Below, one piece after another: positions 1 through 7,391 of a stretch of DNA of 44,274 bases (the first letter of the stretch is position 1; the number at the start of each line of letters is the position of its first letter). The stretch spans positions 1 to 44,274 of the forward strand of contig JAUWKS010000025.1 of NCBI GenBank assembly GCA_030614005.1. Reading direction: 5' to 3'. A program made the translations under genes and the position numbers. Source of the DNA: Candidatus Heimdallarchaeota archaeon (lineage in GTDB: Archaea; Asgardarchaeota; Heimdallarchaeia; JABLTI01). The notes under the pieces are model-generated. The model saw nothing but the letters and a program-made list of their open reading frames with translations, was not told where the DNA came from and did no database searches.

Positions 1-1
1 A

Positions 2-277
2 AAAGCTATCTCTCATATGGTTCCAAGAGAAATCATCGTAGAAGAAATTCTCAATGGTCTTGGCACACCCGCAACAACTGGATGTCCAAATGTTGCAGTT
101 GGTTACGACACAACTCTCGTTCCTTATGAATATAGTATTACCCTAGCTTTGCAATACATGAAAGATGCAGGATTTGATGTTACTCCTACACCAGTCGGAA
201 TCGGTTTAGTAGTAATCTTCAGCATTCTCGCACTCGCTGGTGCAAGTCAGGTATTCTTCTTAAAGAGAAGAAAATAA
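2..277 (+). CDS. Extracellular solute-binding protein (SBP family 5-like), C-terminal fragment
   Basis: The frame is open from the window edge, so this is the 3' end of a longer gene; the first ATG at 17 is probably internal. The visible part begins KAISHMVPREIIVEEIL and continues with NGLGTPATTG and ALQYMKDAGF. These match the C-terminal half of oligopeptide-type ABC substrate-binding proteins, where ...AISYAIDRE..., GxGTPA and a helix ending AGF are typical. After this comes a membrane segment (about VGIGLVVIFSILALAGA) and a basic tail, FLKRRK, so the binding domain would be anchored to the outer face of the membrane, as is usual in archaea. The upstream permease and ATPase genes cannot be seen. 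The family call is inference from short motifs. Confidence 0.6.
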   Translation, partial: KAISHMVPREIIVEEILNGLGTPATTGCPNVAVGYDTTLVPYEYSITLALQYMKDAGFDVTPTPVGIGLVVIFSILALAGASQVFFLKRRK

Positions 278-315
278 GCCATTAGGCTTTTTTTTTCTTT
301 TTTTTTCTTTTTTCT
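276..315 (+). terminator. Hairpin plus poly-T terminator
   Basis: AAGCC (276-280), loop ATTA and GGCTT (285-289) form a short hairpin directly at the stop codon, followed by an almost uninterrupted T tract to about 315. It would end the solute-binding protein transcript. Confidence 0.65.
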
Positions 316-468
316 TTCATTCCTTTCGAGTAGCAGCCGTATTTGAGCTAATCCATTCTTTTTTTCTTTATTGAGTTCTTTCAATCATTTTCCTTCTTGC
401 CGATACATTTTAATTAGTAGCAAAAACCCTTTAACTAGAATTGTTGGTTAAATTTCGTGACCACAAAA

Positions 469-479
469 ATATATAAAAG
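469..479 (+). promoter_or_regulatory. TATA box
   Basis: ATATATAAAAG is a good archaeal TATA element. Initiation about 25 nt downstream would fall near 500 and give a leader of about 50 nt before the ATG at 551. The rest of the 278-550 gap is T-rich and otherwise featureless. Confidence 0.6.
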
Positions 480-550
480 ACTAAAGTTGAAATGATAATA
501 CATTAGTTCACTTGACTAGTGCTACTGACTGGAAAAGATGTGAAAAGCTT

Positions 551-1648
551 ATGAAATTTCCTCAAGTAAACAAATCCGCCGTTATTCTATCATTAATGGT
601 CATTGTCTTGACTATTAGTCCCATTGTTATGGTAAATGGTGAAACTTATACTCTTATTAATGAACGTTTTACTATTGGCCCACAACAACCAGAACTCATT
701 GCTGAGAATGATTACAATTTAACAGAAACTAATGAATATGTTTTAGGTATTCCAGATATAGATGCAGTTGGCACTCGCTCTGATTCTGCGACTTATTATT
801 TTGAAATAACTTCCACTGCTCGTGTTGAGATTTATTTTCTAGATTCAGGGAACGGTTTCCTTAATGATTACAAAGTATTTTCCGATAACTGGGATGGTTC
901 CGCTCCTGCTGCACCAACAGTTTATTCTTATCGTCTTATTTGTGACAGTTATATAGTAGATAGCTTTACACTTGCTGCTTCTGTCACCCCAAAATTGATT
1001 CTCTTTTCAAATGACACTCAAGTTTCAGGCGAATATTTTTGGACTGAAGGATTATCGGCAATTAATTATTCACCATATTACGCTCGTTCATTAGGTAGTG
1101 ATCGTCCAACAGAAGATTCAATTCACATCTTTTATGCCAATGCTAGTATTGATGCATATGTTCTCACTGATTCTCAATATGATGTTTTTCTACTTAATCC
1201 AAACAATGAACCCACAGAATTCAACAGTTATGCAAGTGGTGTTGGAACAGATTTATATCTCAACTTTACTGCTCCAGCAGATGAGAACCTTCATTTAATT
1301 CTCTGGCATAATTTGCTTCGTGATGGTGTAACAGGATCTATTATCTGGAATTTTAGTTACCAGCGTACATTTATTGAAAACTATTGGTCAATGTTTGTAG
1401 TAATATTGCTAATTCTTGCATTTGTGTTGACTTTAATTTTCCAAACCAAAGTACTCCCACCTGTTGTTTGGACCCTCTCCAAAGTAAAATACTACCTCAT
1501 TACTCTTCCTTGGACATATTTCAAGAAGGGAGTCTCATGGCTATGGAAAGGTACTGTGACTCTTTGGAAAATCATGCGTCGACATGAACTAGATGAATTG
1601 GTAGAGGAAGGCGGAGACGCCGAAAAAATAAAAGAAGATGAGATTTAG
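551..1648 (+). CDS. Secreted single-pass surface protein, unknown function
   Basis: A 365-residue protein. The ATG at 551 is preferred over an in-frame TTG at 512 because it places a signal peptide (MKFPQVNKSAVILSLMVIVL..., likely cleavage near VNG) at the N-terminus. Residues about 25-285 form a Ser/Thr/Asn-rich extracellular region of beta-strand character with several N-glycosylation sequons. A membrane segment follows (about WSMFVVILLILAFVLTLIF). The cytosolic part of about 70 residues has amphipathic Trp/Tyr/Lys-rich stretches and an acidic end. The signal sequence resembles that of the surface protein at 7392, both containing a V-T-L/I-S-P-I-V stretch. No known domain is recognised. It is flanked by its own TATA box and a hairpin terminator, so it is probably monocistronic. 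Confidence 0.8.
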   Translation: MKFPQVNKSAVILSLMVIVLTISPIVMVNGETYTLINERFTIGPQQPELIAENDYNLTETNEYVLGIPDIDAVGTRSDSATYYFEITSTARVEIYFLDSGNGFLNDYKVFSDNWDGSAPAAPTVYSYRLICDSYIVDSFTLAASVTPKLILFSNDTQVSGEYFWTEGLSAINYSPYYARSLGSDRPTEDSIHIFYANASIDAYVLTDSQYDVFLLNPNNEPTEFNSYASGVGTDLYLNFTAPADENLHLILWHNLLRDGVTGSIIWNFSYQRTFIENYWSMFVVILLILAFVLTLIFQTKVLPPVVWTLSKVKYYLITLPWTYFKKGVSWLWKGTVTLWKIMRRHELDELVEEGGDAEKIKEDEI

Positions 1649-1663
1649 ATTCATCTATTTAGA

Positions 1664-1705
1664 AAGTTGGAGAATCCAACTTTTATTCTCTTTCTTTTTA
1701 CTTAA
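1664..1705 (+). terminator. Hairpin plus T-rich terminator
   Basis: AAGTTGGA (1664-1671) and TCCAACTT (1675-1682) form an 8-bp stem with a GAA loop, followed by a T-rich tract. Confidence 0.7.
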
Positions 1706-1781
1706 TTTTAACTGCTGATTTTAGGATTTTTAATAATCTTTTTAGCACTAGCAATGTCCTACTAATTTAAAGTTGATACCA

Positions 1782-2261
1782 ATGACCATCAAAGAATCTG
1801 ATACTTCAAAAACAAATGAAGAAACACATACCGTTCAAGAAAACCATGAATTTAATGATTCTTTAAGAGAAGATGGTGCTCAAGAACATTTAGAGGAATA
1901 CCTCACAAATAAAGTTCAACTTCGTTGGTCAAGGGTTCTCATAGTTTCAATTGTTGTCGCAATTGTTCTTGTATTGGTTACTTTGTTAGCTTGCTGGATT
2001 ATTTCTTTTTCAAATCCAATTATCTTTCTTTTTCTGTCTTGGATTTTCTTGATCGAACTCGCTTTATTATTCGTTTTTGGTGGATGTATTGGTACTGTAA
2101 AGCAATCTTTCACTATTGACAGCATTAAGTCCCGCTTAACTCGAGGCGAACGGATTACTGGTGCAGATACAAAAATTGCTATTGGAAGTGCATATTCCTA
2201 CATATTTGCCGGTGTCTTTCTTGGGCTTGCTTCGTTGATTGCTTGGTCTATTGGTTTCTAA
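1782..2261 (+). CDS. Small three-helix membrane protein, unknown
   Basis: A 159-residue protein starting at the ATG at 1782; an in-frame TTG lies 9 nt upstream. The first 50 residues are hydrophilic and acidic (many Glu, Asn, Thr). Three membrane helices follow: about VLIVSIVVAIVLVLVTLLAC, IIFLFLSWIFLIELALLFVF and AYSYIFAGVFLGLASLIAW. A short charged loop (KSRLTRGERITGADTK) separates the second and third. No catalytic motif or family is recognised. It lies between a surface-protein gene and the convergent ileS, without an obvious partner. Confidence 0.7.
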   Translation: MTIKESDTSKTNEETHTVQENHEFNDSLREDGAQEHLEEYLTNKVQLRWSRVLIVSIVVAIVLVLVTLLACWIISFSNPIIFLFLSWIFLIELALLFVFGGCIGTVKQSFTIDSIKSRLTRGERITGADTKIAIGSAYSYIFAGVFLGLASLIAWSIGF

Positions 2262-2301
2262 ATATTGTTTTTTTTAATTGACCCTCTTAAAAATAAATGA
2301 A

Positions 2302-2321
2302 ATGTGGATAATTATCCACAT
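2302..2321. terminator. Perfect palindrome between convergent genes
   Basis: ATGTGGATAATTATCCACAT is a perfect 20-nt palindrome midway between two convergent stop codons. It can fold as a hairpin on both transcripts and is probably a bidirectional terminator. Confidence 0.55.
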
Positions 2322-2341
2322 CAAAACAACCTCTCCAAATG

Positions 2342-5300
2342 TTAAGAGATTGTATTCAAATCCAAAAATAGTTTTGAATTATTTATTTGTACTCTATAGG
2401 AATCATCGGTCATATCTTTCCGGATGAGCTTTTTCGTCAGAGTTTCATTTTTGATATACTTTGCATGTTTTTGTATTGCTTTAAGTATCTCGTTATCTCC
2501 ATCATAGTACACTTCTATTTCGTCACTTACTTGGAGCTCTTTGTTCTTTCGTAGATTTTGTATTTGCCTTATAACATCTCTTGCGCTACCCTCGAGTATG
2601 AGATCTTTTGTTAAGGTCGTTTCCAGTGCAACAGCGTTTTCTTTGCTCACAGCTATTGCTAGTGTGCCCAATGCTTCCGTTTCCAGAAATAAATCTTCAT
2701 TTAGTTGTAACTGTACTATTTGCTCATTTTCCAGTTCAAGTGTTAACATTTGATTTTTGCTGTTAAAGACTTCCAATATGGTTTTTTGACTCATATTTTG
2801 TACTTTCTCTTCCAGAAGAGAGAGCATATTTTTTAGCTTCGGTCCTAGAACTTTATAATTTGGCTTCAACTTTAATTTGAATAGCTTTCCAGGGTTTTTC
2901 ACAAATTTAATGTTTTTAACATTTAATTCATTTAGTAAATCCTGTTTGAATTCTAGAATGATGTTCTCATTTTCACTGTTTCTACACCATATTTTCATTG
3001 TTGGTAACGGTTGTCGTAATCTGATATTTGTACTACTTCTGGCAGCTCTTCCAAGACGAACAAGCTCTAACACTAAATCCATTTTCCTATTCAGTTCTAG
3101 ATTTAGTAATGATTTATTGACTCTCGGAAATGCTGTTAAGTGAACACTAGGTGTATTTTTAGTTTGAAGTTTCTGTGTTAAATTTCTATAGAGCCTTTCA
3201 GTAAAGAAGGGAGTTATGGGTGCCATTAATTTGCTTAGCGTAAGCAGCGTCTGATAAAGTGTTGAGTAGGCACTATATTTATCCGTACTATTTTCACTTT
3301 TCCAAAATCTTCTGCGACTTCTTCTGACATACCAGGTTGATAGTAATTCAACGAATTTTTCTAACTCAAGAGTTACATTTCTAAAGTCCATCTTTTCATA
3401 AGATTTCCGTACAGTTACTATTAGAGCATTTAATTTGGATAATAGCCATCGATCTAGCTCTGGTAATCCTTCTTTGAGTAAATCCTTTGTTTTCTTTTTA
3501 TTTGGACTAAATTCATCCAAATTAGCGAAAGTAGCAAAGAATGAATAAACATTCCAGATTGTTAGGAAAAATGGTTTTATTTCATCAATTAGATAATAAC
3601 CAAAATTCATTGTTTGTGTAAGTTGTTGTCTAGCAAATGACCAACGCATTATATCTGCGCCCATTTTGTTAACAGCTTCGCTAAACCAGATCGCATTACC
3701 CCAGCTTCGATGCATTGCTCTACCGTCTTTATCGTGTACTTTTTCATGCACTACGACTTGTTTGTAGGGTGGTTTTCCCGTCAGAGTGACACTCATGAAT
3801 AATTGAGAATAAAACCATAGACGTATTTGTTCTCGCATTTCGCAGACACTTTCAGTAGGGAACCACTTTTCCCAATAATCTTTATCTTCAAGATACTTTA
3901 GTGTGGAAAATGGAACTATACCTGCATCTAACCAGCAATCACCTACCTCAATTATTCTCGAGACTGTTTCACCACAGCTAGAGCACTCTATTTTAACATC
4001 ATCTATCCATGGTCTATGAAGTTCGGTGAGGTTCTCTGTTCCTTCAACCGCAGCTTCTAAGAGCTCATCTTTTGATCCTATGACTGTTAATTTTCCACAA
4101 TGATTGCATTCATAGAATGGTAAAGGTAAACCCCAATAACGCTTACGGGATATGCACCAATTGCCCATATTATTTAGCCAATCTTGCATTCTTTTCTCAT
4201 AAAAACTGGGTATCCATTCAACTTTGGTAGTAGCTTGTTTTAACATAGGTCGTACTTCATCACTATTGATGAACCACTCATTCACTAGTCGAAATACCAG
4301 TTCTTCACTGCATCTCCAACAAGTGGGGTATCGATGTATATATTGCTCTTTTTTATAGAGCAGTCCATTTTCTGCTAATCGTTCGATAACCTTAGCTGAT
4401 ACAGAGTGTACTTCCAATCCTGCAAATTCATTGTACTCCTTTAGGAATATTCCGAACTCGTCAATTGGTGAAAGAGCTTTAAGATTGTATTGAAGTGATA
4501 GTTGGTAATCCTCTGCTCCACAACCAGGCGCAATATGAACAATTCCTGTTCCTTCTTCACCACCTACGTCTTGCCACAAAACTACTTTGTGCACAACATT
4601 TTTTTGACTTTTTAAATAGCTAAAAGGTGTGGTATACAATAATCCTTCTAATTGCTTACCTGATAATTCTTCGAGTACTTCATACTCTCCAGTAAGAACA
4701 GATAATCGACTATTTACCAAATAGTATATCTCATTGTTTTGTTGCACTTTGGAATATTTTAATGATGGATGCACAGCAACAGCAGTATTCGCTGTCAATG
4801 TCCAGGGGGTTGTTGTCCATACCAATAGAAATTCATCTAAGAGCTTATTTTTCTTGTCAGAATTTCTTAAGGGAAATTTAGCAAAGACAGAGGTATGTGT
4901 TAATTCTTTGTAAGAATCATGTTGTTCATGTTGAGACAATGAAGTTCCGCATCTGCTACACCACGGCATTGGTAGATGCCCTTTAAATAACCAACCATTT
5001 TCATGACACTTTTTCAAAAAGTGCCATATGTAGCTTATATTCGTGTCAGTGTGTGTGTAGTAGGAATTGTCCCAATCCATCCATTGCCCTAATCGTTTTG
5101 ATTCTGTGGTTATTAATTCGGAATATTTGTCTAAACGTTGTTTGCACTTGTTAGAAAATTTTGCAAGGCCAAAGTCTTCTATTGCTTTTTTGGAATTTAA
5201 TCCCAGTGCTTTCTCAACTTCAACTTCTATCCAGAGTCCTTGACAATCAAAACCATTTTGATATCTAAGCTCGTAACCACGCATTGCCCAAAAGCGTTGT

Positions 5301-5575
5301 ATTATATCCTTTAAGGAACGGCCCCATCCGTGATGCATTCCCATAGGGTTATTAGCCGTTATCGGTCCGTCTATAAATGAATAGTTCTTCTTTGCTCTGC
5401 GATTTTGTTCAAGCAGCTTTTCGAAGATTCTTTCTTTCTCCCAAAATGCTAGAACTGTTTCTTCAAGTTGAACCATATTCACACTTGAACTTACTTCAGG
5501 AAATCTAAAGTCATCTGCTACCTGCTTCTTCTTCTGATTTTTAGTATTATTTTTGGTCTTAGTTTCGAATTTCAT
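2342..5575 (-). CDS. ileS: Isoleucyl-tRNA synthetase
   Basis: A 1077-residue class I synthetase that charges tRNA-Ile. The DGPITANNPMGMHHGWGRS block (about residues 69-87) holds the HIGH-equivalent, and RYQNGFDCQGLW follows. The editing domain contains WTTTPWTLTANTA (about 253-265) and GTGIVHIAPGCGAEDY. Cysteine pairs CSRC (206-209), CWRC (419-422), CNHC (490-493) and CSSC (531-534) suggest bound zinc. The KMSKS position reads AMHRSWGNAI (about 620-629), so the canonical loop is changed. The C-terminal anticodon-binding region fills residues 680-1077. The PITANNPMG...HH signature is, from memory, commoner in a bacterial-like IleRS lineage, so transfer is possible. A GAGG ribosome binding site lies 5 nt before the ATG, and a 35-codon upstream frame overlaps the start. 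Confidence 0.97.
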   Translation of the reverse strand: MKFETKTKNNTKNQKKKQVADDFRFPEVSSSVNMVQLEETVLAFWEKERIFEKLLEQNRRAKKNYSFIDGPITANNPMGMHHGWGRSLKDIIQRFWAMRGYELRYQNGFDCQGLWIEVEVEKALGLNSKKAIEDFGLAKFSNKCKQRLDKYSELITTESKRLGQWMDWDNSYYTHTDTNISYIWHFLKKCHENGWLFKGHLPMPWCSRCGTSLSQHEQHDSYKELTHTSVFAKFPLRNSDKKNKLLDEFLLVWTTTPWTLTANTAVAVHPSLKYSKVQQNNEIYYLVNSRLSVLTGEYEVLEELSGKQLEGLLYTTPFSYLKSQKNVVHKVVLWQDVGGEEGTGIVHIAPGCGAEDYQLSLQYNLKALSPIDEFGIFLKEYNEFAGLEVHSVSAKVIERLAENGLLYKKEQYIHRYPTCWRCSEELVFRLVNEWFINSDEVRPMLKQATTKVEWIPSFYEKRMQDWLNNMGNWCISRKRYWGLPLPFYECNHCGKLTVIGSKDELLEAAVEGTENLTELHRPWIDDVKIECSSCGETVSRIIEVGDCWLDAGIVPFSTLKYLEDKDYWEKWFPTESVCEMREQIRLWFYSQLFMSVTLTGKPPYKQVVVHEKVHDKDGRAMHRSWGNAIWFSEAVNKMGADIMRWSFARQQLTQTMNFGYYLIDEIKPFFLTIWNVYSFFATFANLDEFSPNKKKTKDLLKEGLPELDRWLLSKLNALIVTVRKSYEKMDFRNVTLELEKFVELLSTWYVRRSRRRFWKSENSTDKYSAYSTLYQTLLTLSKLMAPITPFFTERLYRNLTQKLQTKNTPSVHLTAFPRVNKSLLNLELNRKMDLVLELVRLGRAARSSTNIRLRQPLPTMKIWCRNSENENIILEFKQDLLNELNVKNIKFVKNPGKLFKLKLKPNYKVLGPKLKNMLSLLEEKVQNMSQKTILEVFNSKNQMLTLELENEQIVQLQLNEDLFLETEALGTLAIAVSKENAVALETTLTKDLILEGSARDVIRQIQNLRKNKELQVSDEIEVYYDGDNEILKAIQKHAKYIKNETLTKKLIRKDMTDDSYRVQINNSKLFLDLNTIS

Positions 5576-5679
5576 GATTCCTCATTTAAAATCGATCTCC
5601 TATAAAATTGTCGAGTAAGTATATAGTTTACACTAGGATATTGCAAGAATAGAAAGTTAGTTTGGGGGTATAATTTCAT
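5572..5679 (-). CDS. Possible 35-residue upstream ORF, stop overlapping the ileS start
   Basis: An ATG at 5679 is preceded by GAGG with 4-nt spacing (GAGGGATCATG), closely resembling the ileS start (GAGGAATCATG). It opens a 35-codon frame beginning MKLYPQTNFLFLQYP and ending LNEES. Its TGA overlaps the ileS ATG as ATGA, the classical arrangement for translational coupling. A TATA-like CTTATAAAG on this strand (5739-5747) would put the start of transcription upstream of it. A second TATA-like ACTATATAC near 5617-5626 could instead start transcription downstream of it. The frame may be a leader peptide or a chance product of a duplicated start region. Confidence 0.35.
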   Translation of the reverse strand: MKLYPQTNFLFLQYPSVNYILTRQFYRRSILNEES

Positions 5680-5730
5680 GATCCCTCATATTTTCACCTA
5701 GTGTATTACTTAACAACAAAAGATATTTTC

Positions 5731-5758
5731 TTCCGAATCTTTATAAGCGTTTCCGAAT
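5731..5758. promoter_or_regulatory. TTCCGAAT direct repeats flanking a TATA element
   Basis: TTCCGAAT occurs at 5731-5738 and 5751-5758, start-to-start 20 bp (two helical turns). Between them is CTTTATAAGCG, a TATA-like element readable on both strands. This has the look of an operator overlapping a promoter in the ileS/tbp divergent region. Confidence 0.45.
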
Positions 5759-5872
5759 GCAACAAAATTAACCTTTTTTTGAAAAAATCACTAAATTTTT
5801 TACAAGCATTTATAAATCACTAATAAGGGTTCATTTATAAGTGACCCTTTATAAGTAAGTTTTAGTTTATAA
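5740..5872 (+). promoter_or_regulatory. Array of five TTTATAA elements upstream of tbp
   Basis: TTTATAA occurs at 5740-5746, 5809-5815, 5834-5840, 5848-5854 and 5866-5872, all in the same orientation and the last four within 64 bp. The final copy lies about 41 nt before the tbp ATG, suitable for initiation near 5895. The others are candidate alternative promoters or extra binding sites for TBP itself. Confidence 0.6.
5825..5849. promoter_or_regulatory. Inverted repeat enclosing a TATA element
   Basis: AAGGGT (5825-5830) and ACCCTT (5844-5849) flank a 13-nt centre that contains TTTATAA. A dimeric repressor bound here would cover a TATA element of the tbp promoter. Confidence 0.4.
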
Positions 5873-5912
5873 ATGAATAAACAGTCCAAATTTTAGTTGG
5901 GAGATAACCAAA

Positions 5913-6488
5913 ATGGTAAAAATTGAATATACAATACAAAACTGTGTTGCATCTGGTAGTGTAGAAACATCAAGAATTGATCTTTATGCTTTGGCTGATG
6001 CTCTTGGTGAAAAACCTGAATACTTCGTATCATACGAACCAGAAAAATTCCCTGGGTTAGTACTGAAAATTCCAGTACCAAAAGTTAGTTCACTAATTTT
6101 TGCTTCAGGTAAAATGGTTATTACTGGAGCAAAGAGTGCAGATATGCTTCACGTTGCAGCAGATGAAATTGTTAAAGTACTAAAAGCCGCTGGTGCAAAA
6201 ATAACTGGAAAACCATCTGTAACTGTGCAAAATATTGTTGCTTCTGGAAATATCAATGCAATAATCAATCTTGAATTAGCATCAATTATGCTTGAAGGTT
6301 CAATGTACGAACCCGAACAATTTCCCGGGTTAATTTATCGTATTAAAGAACCAAAGACAGTTTTACTACTATTCCAAAGTGGTGCTTTTGTCTGCACTGG
6401 TGCTAAGAAAGAAGAATTCGTAAGTGAATCAACGAGAAAAACGTATGAAATTCTCAAAGAAGTTGGTGCTTTAGAGGAAGAATTCTAA
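5913..6488 (+). CDS. tbp: TATA-box-binding protein
   Basis: A 191-residue general transcription factor that binds TATA elements and recruits TFB and RNA polymerase. The protein is two direct repeats of the TBP fold. Repeat 1 contains EPEKFPGLVLKIPVPKVSSL and SGKMVITGAK; repeat 2 contains EPEQFPGLIYRIKEPKTVLL and SGAFVCTGAK. The length is that of a core archaeal TBP, with a short acidic C-terminus (LEEEF). A GGGAG ribosome binding site lies shortly upstream of the ATG. The gene is divergent from ileS and convergent with the gelsolin gene. Its promoter region carries an unusual cluster of TATA elements, compatible with autoregulation. Confidence 0.97.
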   Translation: MVKIEYTIQNCVASGSVETSRIDLYALADALGEKPEYFVSYEPEKFPGLVLKIPVPKVSSLIFASGKMVITGAKSADMLHVAADEIVKVLKAAGAKITGKPSVTVQNIVASGNINAIINLELASIMLEGSMYEPEQFPGLIYRIKEPKTVLLLFQSGAFVCTGAKKEEFVSESTRKTYEILKEVGALEEEF

Positions 6489-6542
6489 ACGAATTCAATT
6501 CTCAAATAACACTCAATTACAAATCAAAAAATGAAAAAAAAT

Positions 6543-6567
6543 GAATGATGATAATTAATCGTCATTC
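6543..6567. terminator. Bidirectional hairpin terminator
   Basis: GAATGATGAT (6543-6552) pairs with ATCGTCATTC (6558-6567), a 10-bp stem with one wobble. It has A-rich sequence on the left (T-rich on the minus strand) and T-rich sequence on the right, between the convergent tbp and gelsolin genes. Confidence 0.65.
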
Positions 6568-6588
6568 AACTATTGCTTTTTTATCTTG

Positions 6589-7233
6589 CTACTTGTTCTT
6601 TTCAAAATCTTTGTGGGCTTTGAAAACGTAATTGAAACCACCAGTTTCTTGACCTTCTTCGATGGTTATTGTTTGTGGAGCTTCTCTGAACTCTTTATCA
6701 ATGTAATCTGATTTTATTGCACCGAAGAACTTTTCTTTTGGTCGAGCTTTACTACCAATCCAGTTATAGATTATCATTGCTTCTTCGCCCATTAAAGCAA
6801 CAACAACAAATACATCATTGGAATCTAATGACTCTCGAGAGAATTTCTCCTCAATATACTCAATTTCGTCTCCGTCTTGTTTTACTCGAATCATACGGAA
6901 TACTGGTTTGAAACTTGTATCCACATGTGTCAACATAGAAGGTGTGTCACCTTCAACAATTTTGAATTCAGGTCCAAGAGCGTCAAGAAGCTCTGCATCT
7001 TCTTCTCCTTCCAAACAAGAATCAACTCTGGGTTTGCCACCGTGTTCCCAATCTAATTCTTGAGCTGTTTTTGCTGCGATGAATTTTTCATCAACTTGAG
7101 TGCTCTTGCCTAACCAAATCCAAATTGTTTGACCGAGATCAATAACATATGAGTCTCCGGTTTTAAAATGTGGATCTTTAATTGGGACAAATTCACCCTT
7201 TTGGATATGATAGATCATTTTGTCTTCAGCCAT
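6589..7233 (-). CDS. Two-domain gelsolin-like protein
   Basis: A 214-residue cytosolic protein. The ATG at 7233 is chosen because AGGTG lies 6 nt upstream; the GTG 9 nt earlier has no such site. Domain 1 (about 1-100) shows the gelsolin pattern: HIQKGEFVPI, then SYVIDLGQTIWIWLGKSTQVDEK followed by an AAKTAQELD helix. Domain 2 (about 105-214) repeats it with FRMIRVKQDG, LDSNDVFVVV and EAMIIYNWIGSKARPKEK followed by a second helix. Aromatic-rich strand, (W/G)xG(K/S) turn and following helix are the family signature. Gelsolins bind, sever or cap actin, often with calcium, and two-domain forms are known from Asgard archaea. No signal peptide or membrane helix is present. Actin binding itself is inference. 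Confidence 0.85.
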   Translation of the reverse strand: MAEDKMIYHIQKGEFVPIKDPHFKTGDSYVIDLGQTIWIWLGKSTQVDEKFIAAKTAQELDWEHGGKPRVDSCLEGEEDAELLDALGPEFKIVEGDTPSMLTHVDTSFKPVFRMIRVKQDGDEIEYIEEKFSRESLDSNDVFVVVALMGEEAMIIYNWIGSKARPKEKFFGAIKSDYIDKEFREAPQTITIEEGQETGGFNYVFKAHKDFEKNK

Positions 7234-7285
7234 AATTTTCACCTAAAAATTTACTTTTTACTAAATGGTACTATCTCACACTAAA

Positions 7286-7313
7286 AAAACCTTTCACTAG
7301 GGACAAAGGTTTT
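7286..7313. promoter_or_regulatory. Perfect inverted repeat in a divergent promoter region
   Basis: AAAACCTTT (7286-7294) and AAAGGTTTT (7305-7313) are a perfect 9-bp inverted repeat with a 10-nt spacer. They lie between the gelsolin gene (-) and a surface-protein gene (+). The spacing fits a dimeric regulator that could act on both. Confidence 0.45.
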
Positions 7314-7329
7314 CGTCTGAAATTACCCT

Positions 7330-7338
7330 TTTATATAA
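7330..7338 (+). promoter_or_regulatory. TATA box
   Basis: TTTATATAA lies 54 nt before the surface-protein ATG at 7392, so transcription would start near 7360. Confidence 0.55.
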
Positions 7339-7391
7339 TGGATTAGATAAAATAAGCTATAATATTTGTCATATCAAAAATGGTGATTTTT

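Noticed and set aside
5576..5912. T-box or other tRNA-sensing leader before ileS
   Set aside because: No T-box sequence or specifier structure can be seen, and T-boxes are not expected in archaea.
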